From: Rhopalosiphum padi
Taxonomy: Eukaryota > Arthropoda > Insecta > Hemiptera > Aphididae
Assembly (NCBI RefSeq): GCF_020882245.1
Contig: NC_083599.1
Span: 40,760,748 to 40,824,747 of the forward strand
Direction: 5' to 3'
DNA: 64,000 nt
Of this stretch, positions 26,301-37,484 are shown one piece after another (within the stretch, counting starts at the first letter, position 1; the number at the start of each line of letters is the position of its first letter). The notes under the pieces are model-generated. The model ran no database searches. It was not told the DNA's origin and worked only from the letters and a program-made list of their open reading frames with translations. The position numbers and the translations under genes are program-made.

Positions 26301-27286
26301 GTAATTAAGATAATAACTACTACGATAGTCAATAGATTATCGATTACATACACACATACAGTACTACAGTCTATCCGCAGCAGCCGTAGTCAACTCATAT
26401 TTGATTATGATGCCCAATCTGTTAAAATATTAAAATCCATTTTAAATAGTATATCTATTATATTTGATTTATCATTTATTCGATCATATTTGTCCCAGTT
26501 GCCAAATTCAATTACAAAATTTGAAAAACAAAATTCTACTATAAATTATCAAATAGATGTACCTAGTTGAAACAGTGAGAGATGGACTTAAGACAATTGA
26601 GTATGAAAAGGGAGAAATAATCTATGAAAAATTTAAATCAGTATTTGATAAAAATCCCGGATACAATATTTTAAAACTATACAACGATTCAATAAATGGA
26701 AATGACGTAGATTTAAAAGAAAAATCATAAGCTGCTACAAACAATGCTCGATAACAAGTATCGACGTAAAACATATATTAAGTGACAAAAGACATAATTT
26801 TACCGAAAAAAAACTTAGAAATGTACATGATTATAAATTTTAATCAAATATTGTAAAGTCAGTTTATATATATATTGTCATTTGTCAGTTTATTATTATT
26901 TTATTTAAATTTTTTTTAATTTTATATTTTTATATGATAGTTAATGCCAATATTAATAAATAATATTATAAAAAAAAAAATTAAAAAAAAAATATGAAGT
27001 ACTCAAGTACCTATAATAAAATTTTGTTTTTGCACGATTTTGCACATTTTAACATTTTTATTGCACGTTTTTTAGGTTAGCTGCACAAAAATCCGATCTT
27101 TAATCATGACATTGAAACAACCAGCATTGTTCATTACTCCGTAACATATATTTATAAATACAACATACTTACTGTTAAAAGGTTCAAGTAAAATTTTTCT
27201 TTTGTATCGCTGTCGAGCACAATATCCAAACTTTTTTGATCGATATTTTGAAAATAAAATAAATCTTCAGCCAAATCTAAATCCAT
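23319..27286 (-). CDS. TERF2IP: RAP1/TERF2IP-like telomere protein (BRCT-like and Myb domains)
   Basis: Exons (minus strand, phases consistent): 27173-27286 (ATG), 26016-26093, 25491-25651, 24645-24755, 24035-24112, 23831-23948, 23495-23622 and 23319-23370 (TAA); 279 residues. Residues ~10-117 suit a BRCT-like fold ending in FDIKYIEDC, comparable to the ISTQYILDC block of human RAP1. Residues ~183-240 read IPYSHKEDVSIVKYI, then MWRRMEY, then RSWQSMRQRYIKYIKNDL, a clear RAP1-type Myb domain (xFTxxEDxxIxxYV...LWxxME...HSWQSLKxRYLKxL). In vertebrates RAP1 is recruited to telomeres by TRF2 through a C-terminal RCT domain. None is seen here, and the protein is shorter than the ~400-residue vertebrate form. 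Exon 2 overlaps the end of a hAT element (26030-27102) and may be an exonised or false exon; skipping it keeps the frame. An acidic, Ser-rich linker (SDEDSDMS) precedes the Myb. Confidence 0.78.
26030..27102. mobile_element. 1,073-bp hAT-type element inserted in the RAP1-like gene
   Basis: The inverted ends TAAAGACCGGATTCCCGTGCA and TGCACAAAAATCCGATCTTTA agree at most positions. The flanking 8-mers ATTATGAC (26022-26029) and ATCATGAC (27103-27110) differ by one base. The interior keeps plus-strand transposase relics: EYEKGEIIYEKFKSVFD (~26605-26655) and, after stops, SDKRHNFTEKNL (~26785-26815), like the LSDxRHxLxPxNL block near the C-terminus of some hAT transposases. The CCGGATT...TGCAxxxTGCA ends resemble the element at 33243-33757. 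Confidence 0.8.
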
Positions 27287-28420
27287 TTTGGACGATCGTA
27301 CTTACTACTTAATGCTTTCGTCTCATACTAACTAAAAACTACACTGTAGTAAGTTTGTAAAAAATCCGTACTTCGTCATTATTTTTTACCATGATAAAAA
27401 ACAAGATGTTATGGCAATATAATGATACGCATAAAACTGTAAGTCCGTAAGTAACCAGTTTTTCGCTTATCATGAGTTAAGTCATATAATATTGTTTGAG
27501 GAGGCAACAGGTTAACTGAGTACAATGATATGCGCAAGACCACGATGGGACGATGGAATTTATTTTTTAAATTTATTGCCATCAAACATTGTATTTACAA
27601 CCGCGGTTATAACCATTTATCTAACCTAACTTTGATAGTTGTTCCCGCCAAAAATACTGAAATTTCCATCCACAAAAATTAAAGATATCATCGGCCATTG
27701 CCCATCATGGAAAAAAATTATTTCTTAGATCGTGATTCGTGCCATTCGTGGTACTAATAAAAAAAAAATGGGTAATGGTTTAAGAGGACATCATCGCACC
27801 CACATGTGTTGTGGTTCCGTTTTACACACGCACGGCATAGTAAATTTTCGTTCACAAGTTTCAATAGTACGCTTTTAGTTTTGATATTAGACCTTTTTAT
27901 CAAACTTATAGATAAAACATCATCTGTGTTATTTCTTTAGGTTTTTACGGTATTTTAATTTTTAAGTGAATTTATTATGAGCATTTTCAAATATTTATAT
28001 TTTTCATACTTATAACCGCTATATACCGTCTTTTTTTCTTATCAGTATCAGTTATCAGTTATTTACATGATTTGTGATTAACGGTCATGATTGTTTCAAA
28101 CTTCAAACTGCACGTCTGCACTGAACTACTGCAACTAGTGCGTGTTACCGCAGACTCGCGTCATTCGCATAGATATGACAACAGTGTATAACAAAAACAT
28201 CGAATCTTTTTTATTTTTTCGAAATTTGCTTTGTCACGTATTAAAAAAAAATTTAATTTTGATTTTCGATTTATTTTTGTTATTTATACGTATGGTTTTA
28301 TATTAGTATTATTTTTACGTATGTCGTATAGATATTATTTGTCTGACACTGACGTATACATTATAATTTTGTGAACACTTCATTATAATTTCAAAGCTTT
28401 AAAATAACTGGAGGTAGAAA
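27287..28420. other. Intergenic region upstream of the RAP1-like gene
   Basis: Contains the promoter side of the minus-strand RAP1-like gene, whose start codon is at 27286. Nothing specific such as a TATA box at a sensible distance could be picked out. The right part leads into the hAT transposase relic. Confidence 0.4.
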
Positions 28421-30133
28421 ATGAGTGACTTTGAAGATAATCCAGTGAACATCGGAGGTCCAGATGTCATAAAGAAAAGAAAACTTCACCGACAACAAAA
28501 ATTTCGACAAGAATGGTGTTCTTTACCAGAGCTGAAAAACTGGTTAATGCCGGATAAAGATCCGTTTAAAGCAGCTTGTAAACAATGTAAGACTATCATG
28601 GTTGCTGAACTGACTAACTTGAAATCACACGCTAAAAGTATCAAACACAGACAAATGGAAACTGCTGGTACAATAAGTCAACGACCAATGACATCATTTA
28701 AACGGACTAATACAAACACACAACTTAAATCTAATATTCAACAAGCTGAAATTAAATTGTCTGCATTCATAGCTGAGCATAATATTCCTTTATGTGCTGC
28801 TGACCATTTACCTGATTTATTAAAAAAATGTTTTCCTGATTCAAAAATTCTTCAAGGTATAAATATGAAATTAACTAAAACAAGTGCAATAGTTAAAAAT
28901 GTAATTGGTGTGACAGCAAAAGAAGAGCTATCAGACATGTTAAGGGCATCCAAATTTAACATAACAGATGAGTCTACAGATATTCCATCTTAACATCATA
29001 TGTTGTTGTGAGGTAAATGTGTTATAAAATACAAATTTAAATAATGTAAACAATAATAAATTATCGTAGCATTTATTTAGAATAATGTTTTTAGTTCATA
29101 ATTGTTTTATTAAATACCTAAATAAATATATTTCTTTATGTTTTAGATGCAGAAAGGTTTTACAAACTGCATCTTGCGAAAAAAAAATATATAACATGAA
29201 TGATGAACTATTATCAAAACTATCAATTTTAAAACCACAAAATGTGCTTTCATTAGCATACCTAGAAACATATCTGACATTACTTCCACTGATTAAAGTT
29301 GTACCTAGATTCAACAAATTGATGACCAGTGGAGAAATTACCAATAGCATTAGCAAAACATCCAGATGAAGATTTCATTAATTTACCAGTGGATACATTT
29401 TGGCAAATAAAATTATTTTAATTTTCATAATATTTTTAGTTAAAACATTTTGTGCAGTATAAATATATATTAATATATATAGTAATATGTATTGTTTAAA
29501 ATATTATCTTTGTCAAAGTTGAGATTTTAAAATTTAATATATTAATCGGAAACTTAATTAACTATTAGCTACTTAAATAGAAATCCAATTTGTAAATGTT
29601 TACAAAGTTCAAAAACATTCTAAAGCTCATTTTATTTAAATGTTATTTATAGGTATGTAAAATTAAAAAAATTAAAATATGAAACTAAACTGTCTTGTTC
29701 ATAATTAAACAGTTCAATTATTATAACATTATTATTAATCAATACAATATTATTTCTTCTTAAATGTGTATAATATTATATGCATAGCAATAATAGTAGT
29801 AGTTTTTGAATTAGTACAAAATATATCATTTTTTTTTTTTCAAATGACTTAACAAGTTTTGTACATTTTCACTTAATATATGAGTTTACCTCAAGCGAAT
29901 GTGGTCTGCAAAAAAGTATTTTCTATTGTAAATAGAGTTAAAACAAAGTTCCAGAATAAAAATAAAAAAAAACAACGGCCAATTACCGTTGTATTAAGTT
30001 TGAACCAACAAAAAAAAATGTTTGACAAAATGACACATAGTGTGTTATTTCCAAAAAATGTTAATGACGTAGAAAAAAAAACAATTTTCAATATCGTAGA
30101 GTTAAGATTCGTTATTCAGAGAAAATTATTTTA
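28421..30133 (+). pseudogene. Broken hAT-superfamily transposase with BED-type zinc finger
   Basis: The N-terminal 190 codons (28421-28993) are open and carry a BED-like finger: WCSLPELKNWL, then CKQC and LKSHAKSIKH (C-x2-C...H-x4-H). They end at an in-frame stop after DESTDIPS, where hAT proteins normally continue through the catalytic core. Downstream pieces in changing frames match the family order: NMNDELLSKLSILKPQNVL (~29195), LPIALAKHPDEDF...DTFW (~29330-29400) and the C-terminal dimerisation motif SLPQANVVCKKVFSIVNRVK (29880-29945). A ~450-bp AT-rich insertion separates the last two. The catalytic acidic residues are not recoverable from the visible pieces. Presumably dead; the intact N-terminal frame could still be expressed. 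Confidence 0.82.
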
Positions 30134-30443
30134 AAAACGGTGTATATGACATTGGTGTTTTTACAACAGATATATTAATAACATGTATTATAGCAAAATA
30201 TAAATATGTGCAGTTGATCAATTGTTGTAGAGTGGCATCATTCCTAATTTATATAAAAGCTAAAAATACAATGTAGATTTTAAATTATTAAGAGTTAAAT
30301 CTTATTTTAATTTGACTAAATTCAGCATCAATACTGCTAAAGCAGCAGATTTAACATTATTAGAACAAATATTACAGTCCGGATTAATTTCTTGTGAATG
30401 ATTTTCGAAAGAATGAACTATAATACATATAAACATGGACAAA

Positions 30444-30600
30444 CAGTAGCGTATTTAGGGGGTTTAGGGGTTCAACCCCTACCCCCTGAAATGTATGGTT
30501 GGTACGGGCATTGATTTTGATTGTATAATTAATTGGAATTTAAGAATGGAAATTTTTTAAACCCCCCCTCCCCTGAAATTAATTTCTATATACGCCACTG
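30444..30600. mobile_element. 157-bp hAT MITE of the CAGTGGCG family
   Basis: Ends CAGTAGCGTATTTAGGGGG and CTATATACGCCACTG (one mismatch in the first six bases). A perfect 8-bp duplication TGGACAAA lies at 30436-30443 and 30601-30608. Subterminal GGTTCAACCCCTACCCCCTGAAAT and CCCCCCCTCCCCTGAAAT blocks match the copy at 18701. Confidence 0.92.
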
Positions 30601-30608
30601 TGGACAAA

Positions 30609-31256
30609 TGGCAAAATTTAACAATATATGATATATAATGTATATCTTATGTATTAGATTAAATAAGTTTAAAGTTATAATAATTTACATTTATGATTAT
30701 TTTTATTCAGCTTAATTTCATTGATTTATTTATATAAAAAAAGATATTCATCTTAATTTATTGATTACTATAAATAGAAAAATTAAATTTAATAATATCA
30801 TACTTAGAGAATGCAACAAATCAGCAATTAATGTTATAACAATAAAATATATTAGTATAGGACGTATAGATACTAAGGTACTTACATAAGAAATTATTAG
30901 TAATAGATTGAGGTTCTTAATATTTTGAATATTAGTTCTGATTACGTACATAATATAATATTTTACATAAGGACATAATGATTATAAGATAAACTACCAA
31001 TATATAAAATAAATTTAGATTATAAATTTATAAAGATCTTGTACTAAGCATTTTATTTATAATACAAAGTAATTTAACAATTAAAATAGATAAAATAAAT
31101 TATAATATTTACACAATTGTATATTATTTATCAATGCATAACAATTACTATTTTCTTTTTTATAATATTCAGTTTATCTTCACTACTAGAACCAGCATTA
31201 AAAAAAAATAACCAATATCAGATCCTGCAACTTGATGTTTTTATGTAAAAATAAGT
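30609..31256. other. AT-rich intergenic stretch
   Basis: No gene or bounded repeat is recognised. Confidence 0.4.
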
Positions 31257-31264
31257 AATAATAT

Positions 31265-31385
31265 CAGTGGCGCAACCAGGGGAGTAAAGGGTTGTAACCT
31301 CTCCCGAAATTTCTCCGAAGCCTAGTATAATAACCAATCTTATATATATATATTGTAATAATGCACCTCCCACCTTGCGCCACTG
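31265..31385. mobile_element. 121-bp hAT MITE of the CAGTGGCG family
   Basis: Ends CAGTGGCGCAACCAGG and CCACCTTGCGCCACTG. A perfect 8-bp duplication AATAATAT lies at 31257-31264 and 31386-31393. It carries an internal TA microsatellite and no coding sequence. Confidence 0.92.
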
Positions 31386-31443
31386 AATAATATATTGTAT
31401 TATCTAATGTGATAAATGATAATTGTAATTATAATATTATATA

Positions 31444-31488
31444 CATGAAGATTAGAGATCTAGAGCTTAGAGATCTCTAATCTTCATG
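31444..31488. repeat. 45-nt near-perfect palindrome
   Basis: Arms of 18 nt (CATGAAGATTAGAGATCT and its exact reverse complement) surround a 9-nt loop that itself contains AGAGCT. It lies 58 bp right of a MITE and is not part of a recognised element. Confidence 0.85.
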
Positions 31489-33234
31489 ACTATATATATT
31501 CTACTATACATGCAGTTTTTAAATAAAAATTAATATTATATTTATATTCCAATAGGCTGAAATGGCCATGTTATGATTTTTAACTTGCTGTCATCAATAT
31601 CAACAATTTCCTTCGTCATACTATTTTATAATTTTTGTTCTCTGTAGAAGATGTAAAAAAATAAAAATCTCTACTTTCCAGACAACTGCTTTATAGGTAT
31701 CTCAAGTTCTTAACTAATCAGAATGGTTATTTTAATAAAAAATGAATACTTAAATAATACAAGTATATTAAAAATTGTTTATCGCATGTGTTGCCTCTAT
31801 CTTACATAGATACAATATAGAAATTAAATCCTCTTAACCCAAATTATATTCATTGAATTAAAAAATATTTAAATTATTAAATATTCATATATTATGTAGT
31901 GCCGATGCGTATGTATAGTTTCAACTAAACATTACAAATATTAGACGTGTGTAATTCTATTCAACATAACTATGTTACTACAAATATATTTAAAACTACA
32001 CATGTTCACATTGTACAGTACAGATATCTATCATGTGGCCATTTTTTCATAACATATATTTAGAGTTTAAGAGATGTAGTTTTTGAGCAGTATCTAATTG
32101 TAGATTATTTCATTAATATAAAATAGATGTTAACATGAAAAGTCACATTTGAGATTTCCAAATAACCATTTCTGAGATCTGTTATTTCTTGTTGATCAAA
32201 TTGATGTTTTAATCAAAAAGTTAAATAGAAAATAAAAACAATACCTATTTTATTGTAATGTAGGTAAGTGGTGCTACAACTTGCAAGTCTTTTGTCCTTA
32301 GTAATGACTTTAGTATTAATATATTATGCAAACTTATAGTTCTATTATATAGTACCGTAATACTGTTCAATCAATATGCATGGGCATAAAAGATAAAACA
32401 GTGGACGAAAATAGTCATATTTGGAGAATTCAAGAACCACATTCCCACATTCTACAACACTAGTATAGCCCTCTAAAACTATTATTTTAAATATTTATCG
32501 CCACCGCTACCAACTTTAGCGCCCACCACAACAGTTATCAATTTATCATATATTATATCATCACCTTAATCATATTGATAATGTATTTAGTAGGTAATAT
32601 ACTTGCATTACTTTATTACATATTTTATTGAATCAACTGATTTATTAACTTAAGTATACAAAATTTAAAAAATAACAGAAAAATATAAATTAAACACACA
32701 AATTTTAACAATAAATCATATAGTTTTTTCCGTTTAACTGAAAAGTCAACAGAAAAAAACCGACTTAAGACTGGGATATATCACCTCTACCCTTCAAGCA
32801 CACCCAAGTAATGTTTGTAGCAGAATGATTTTTCTCTTCAGAACGATCAGAATTCAGAATATATTATGAATCAGAAACATATTTTGTGATCGTTATGGAT
32901 GTCAAACAAGCAACCGCTAAGAACTGCAATCATCACCAACACTGGTACCGACATCACCAAACGATGTCAAACTGAATTGAGTAGTAACGAGCCCGGACGA
33001 CCCTTATACCATGAAACTCCCAGCTTATCGATTCACCGATTTTAGGTCGAATTTATGACATGTAAATTCCACAAGTGCATTTTTTGACTTGCTAAAATAA
33101 ATATAAACGCCATCGATATAAAAAAAATTAAATCCAAATTTGTATGCAGCACATATTATAACATATATTACAAATAATATACATACAATATAGGGATTAT
33201 AAACAATAAAAATTAAAGTTGCTATTGGTAATTA
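31489..33234. other. AT-rich intergenic stretch
   Basis: No gene is recognised. A somewhat less AT-rich patch lies at 32860-33020 without a coherent open frame. Confidence 0.4.
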
Positions 33235-33242
33235 CTAATAAC

Positions 33243-33757
33243 TAGGGCCCGGATTTCAATGCAAAGTGCATATTTTTTTTATTGATCTTACACAATGCTT
33301 TCTAAGTACAAAATTTGTTTCATGTAACGAGGGTTTCAAAGCTACAAACTGTATTTTGCATTTTTTCATTTTTAGCATTATTGGGTCATTTTGGTTATTT
33401 AGTTTTTAATGCATATTTGTTCAATAAAATCTTTGGAGTTTGAATATATTAATATTAAACAATATATTATTGTTCAATGCAATGCTCAAAATTTAGTAAG
33501 TACAATAGGCTCTTAGAATTTTAATTTTATATAAATTTTAATCTATATTTTGGTATGTTTAGAATGAATAATATTTTCCTAAAACGGCCAAAACGTAAGC
33601 GTGTCAGCATCAAGTCATCATATCAAATTTTCAGTTTTCTTTTTTTAATAAAAAAATATATGGCATTTTAAGGTCACTCTTTCATTTTTAAGGTCATTTT
33701 TGGCTATTTTTTAGAGCATATTTGTATGGTTTTAAGTGCATTTAAATCCGGGCCCTA
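33243..33757. mobile_element. 515-bp non-autonomous hAT element (TAGGGCCCGGATTT ends)
   Basis: Perfect 14-bp terminal inverted repeat TAGGGCCCGGATTT / AAATCCGGGCCCTA with exact 8-bp duplications CTAATAAC at 33235-33242 and 33758-33765. Subterminal TGCAAAGTGCATA on the left and TTAAGTGCAT on the right are mirrored. No transposase is seen. The ends share CCGGATT...TGCA with the element inside the RAP1-like gene. Confidence 0.92.
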
Positions 33758-33959
33758 CTAATAACACTAAGTAATAGGCAAAAACATTATACGAGTACGA
33801 CGTTATCAATGATTCATAAATCAAAATAAAAACATTCGACATTGAATATAGAAATCGACTGCCACATTGCGTCTTGATGGGTCAAACTAATGATGATACA
33901 CATTAATATTTATATACTTTTATATTATTTTATACTATTTCATCGGTCATTGGATCACT

Positions 33960-34000
33960 TTTAGAGAAACCTTGCCCCCCTCAAAAGGCGCCACTGATAC
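33960..34000. repeat. Orphan right end of a CAGTGGCG-family MITE
   Basis: CCTTGCCCCCCTCAAAAGGCGCCACTG has the family's right-end layout (C-run, then CGCCACTG). No matching left end was found nearby. Confidence 0.5.
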
Positions 34001-34594
34001 ACTATATTATAGTGACTATAATAATATATACATAAATGGCTGTAGCTCATAAATACAAAATATGACTCGAACGCAACCCAAAAGCACAAAAATAATCACA
34101 TGTATCAAAAATATACCGTTGAATTCGAATACTCGATCACTGTTGTTATTGAAGTATAAAAAAGGAATACGCAATATAATGAATTAATGAACATCAAATT
34201 TTAAACTGAAACTTATAGTGTAACAAGTACAATATTGTAATAAAATTTATTTTTGCGCTTTTATCCAACCATTAAAGTCTATTGGAAAAAATTGACGTTT
34301 AATTGCGCTTTTAAGTTTCATTAACTTAAACATCTTAAATAAACATACAATAACCATTGTCCATTATCACTTCTATATTATTATAGTATACATACACGAT
34401 ACACATACTGACATACATTCATATCATCAGATTCACAAGACGTCTCTTACGTTATGTCCTACATGATGCGACAAATTTCAATCTGTTAAGTTTTTCGCCG
34501 CATCGAGCGAACCCCACTACGGCAGAACAGCATAGCAGAATAGAAATCTCGACGCATTAACGTAGGACAAGGCGTTAGCGTGGTGTAATAAAAA

Positions 34595-35085
34595 GGTTTA
34601 ATTTGAAGAAAAAATAATTGAATTCCGAATAAGGGGAGCGGAAGTGACGAATTTCTGTTTATATTCAGCACACGCGCAACATAGGAGAATGTACGTATTA
34701 TATTTCCAACGTATTGATTGATATTATAATGAAGCGATAAGAAAACAGTTATTTTTAACTGGTTGTCAAGTCTACTTGAGATCGATTCCTACATTTTCTA
34801 TACTAACCCCCAAAATCCTAAAAACGTTATATTAAAAAAAATTAATTAAACCATTGACGACTTTAATTTTTGGAAAAAATAAAATTAAAAATATGGGTCA
34901 GTCGAACTCGTGTAGACTTGACGACCAATAAAAATCACAGAATTTCTTTTCCAAAATTCTTATTGCTTCATTATATTAATCGGTACGTTGGAAATAGAAT
35001 ACGTCTATAATTCAATGTTGCGCGTATGTTGGACAAAAACAGAAAATCACCGCTCCCAATCCCGTCAACGGAACACCACACCCGC
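34595..35085. repeat. Two diverged repeat copies in inverted orientation
   Basis: The segment 34595-34780 (GGGGAGCGG...TTTCTGTTT...CGCGCAACAT...ATTTCCAACGTA...AATGAAGCGATAAG...GTCAAGTCTAC) reappears, reverse-complemented and clearly diverged, at about 34905-35085. Together they form an imperfect inverted repeat with a short spacer. The element family is not recognised. Confidence 0.6.
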
Positions 35086-35089
35086 ATAT

Positions 35090-36200
35090 TATAATGTCTC
35101 CGTCTTACATCCATACATCGCAAATAATTTTCGTACAACAAAATCAATTTTATGTTGTTAGCTATTAGAGCAAATTTACCTATTAACAAACTTAAATATC
35201 ATTATCTAGGCCATCGCAGAGACTTTAATTAATATTAAGATTCAAACCAAGTTATGAGCATTTTAAAATAATAATATCGATAAAAGTTTAATAATGAGAT
35301 AATGCCTACATAATATTTGTACGTTTAAGTTTGATAATTGGTAATTTTACTTTTACTCCAAACATAAAATAGTTTCTGTTGACGAACAACGTCCATGTTG
35401 TGCGTATAAAACGGTGACACAATATACGGGTGTAGCGTCCTCTCAAGTAAAACAAATTATGCAGAAAATCATACATATTATTACATACCATTGAGTAGTA
35501 TTCTAGTATAATGCCATAATGTCGTCCGCACACCGTGGGCCGTGGTAAAACGATGCAACATGGTACGCGAACAATAATATTAGTAATATTAGCAACGACT
35601 AATAAGAACTATAATAAGAACGAACGTAATTACGTAACACTAATTACGGGCAACGGTGCAACGCATACTGCGGTCTGCGGACTGCGATTGTGTCGCCAGT
35701 GCCGGCACTCGGCAGTCATCACTCGTCAGACGGCAATCGCGTCGAATGTTGATAAGGAACTTATAAATAGAAAATCCCGAGAGACGTAATCGTTTTTAGA
35801 AAACAACATTGGTATAGGAATACCACAACGTTCATAATATCGTTCAATCAAATACGTTGTTACAATAGACATATAAATTAATAAATAAATAAATTTATAT
35901 TATGTCTATTGTTGTCACGTCTTCGAAGAAATGTAGTAACAAAAACTTTGAACTACCAAGTACTAGTGTACAGTGTACTACAGTCTACAGTCTACACTGT
36001 CTCCACTTTGACGGGCATAGTTTAAAGTTTTTTTTCTAGAGATGCCCGCCACTGATATACCTGTAACCTGTACTCGTATATCAGATATAACAATATTTTA
36101 ATTTTATAAATTAATGTAGACACGATTGACACGGATTTTTAATTGGATTTTTTTTTGGTTTGCGATTAAGATAGGACTATGGCCTAAAGGCTAATGACCT
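35090..36200. other. Intergenic, no gene recognised
   Basis: An 84-codon plus-strand frame at 35535-35789 and a 75-codon minus-strand frame at 35306-35533 meet at 35534 in CpG-richer sequence. Neither shows a domain. Near 35863-35915 an AT-rich hairpin has ACAATAGACATA arms. Confidence 0.35.
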
Positions 36201-36207
36201 TGATAGT

Positions 36208-36941
36208 CAGTGGCGTATACAAGGGTGGCTGACGTGGGGGTTAGATCCCCCATTGGCTTTTTTATTATTTTTTTGTTTTTTCTTACATTATGCAATATGC
36301 ACTATAATGTAATATTTTGTGATATTATTATCTATCGAGCTATTAAATGTTGACAATTTTGTCAAGACTAAATACCATTAGAATTTTATTTTATTTGTAG
36401 TAAAGTAATGTTTATTTAGTCGAAATGGTCAATGACGACTATGCTTATACTTTATTATAGCTTATCTTATATTCTTATTATTTATAGAGACAATACTTTA
36501 TATATAATAATATGTATGTAGGCTCGACTAAAAGGGATGTGCTTCCACTGTGAGCCTGTGTTTAAAATATTATCAGATATTATCGTTCTTATTAAATTAT
36601 GAGAAATGACTAATGAGATCATTATCGCTACGGATTTAGTTCACCGCATATACATAGTACGTACCTACCATTTATTTATCTGAAATCTAAAAAAAGACAC
36701 TCACGGGATTGTTGAAAATGTATTTGTTACAGGAACGGCTAAATGGCCTAACACTTATGCCAGTTTAATGTTTATAGAAATATTTAATTAATTCAAATTA
36801 TATTCATTGTTCCTCATTTGTTCCTATATTTTACTACCAAAGTAAAAACTTTTGGGAGGGTGGGGGATTTTTCAATTTTCCCCTCCCATTTAGCTTCTTT
36901 ATTTTTGATTCCCCCTTTCAGAAATCATGTCTACGCCACTG
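36208..36941. mobile_element. 734-bp CAGTGGCG-family element
   Basis: CAGTGGCGTATAC at the left and TCTACGCCACTG at the right are inverted. GGGGGTTAGATCCCCC near the left and CCCCTCCC / CCCCC blocks near the right give the usual G/C-rich subterminal regions. The flanks TTGATAGT and TATATCGT agree at only 5 of 8 bases, so the duplication is decayed or the unit is a composite. Confidence 0.65.
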
Positions 36942-37484
36942 TATATCGTATAGGAGACAATTCGTATATTTTGTATATTTTATATTGACGTATTCTCCGA
37001 TCACCGGTGTCCGATGTGGCGTTACACTAATATATTCTAGTTATTCCATATTGTTAACAGATAGTAAGATAATTAGGAATTAGGATATTGCATTGTCATA
37101 ATGATTATTATCAATTTTCAAACAATAAAACAATAGTTTAACCACTAAGAAATAAATATAGAAATATAGTATAATGTAATTAATGTATACCTACACAGGT
37201 TATAGGTACAATACAATAAAATAAACTCATAGTATTATTTATAAATAGTAGGTAAAAAATGTGCCTTAAATAATCCAATAATAAAAAAATGATTATACAT
37301 TGTAATGATACATTCGACGCACACGCACTGTGTAAGTTTCGAGCATATTGATTTTTTAAAACTGTAGAAAACTAATTAACTAAATCTAAAAAAAAATAAT
37401 AATTATTAATTATTATATAATATAATGTAGATACGTCATAAATGCGTATAAATGCCGATAAATGCAATTGGTGTAGATTTAAAA

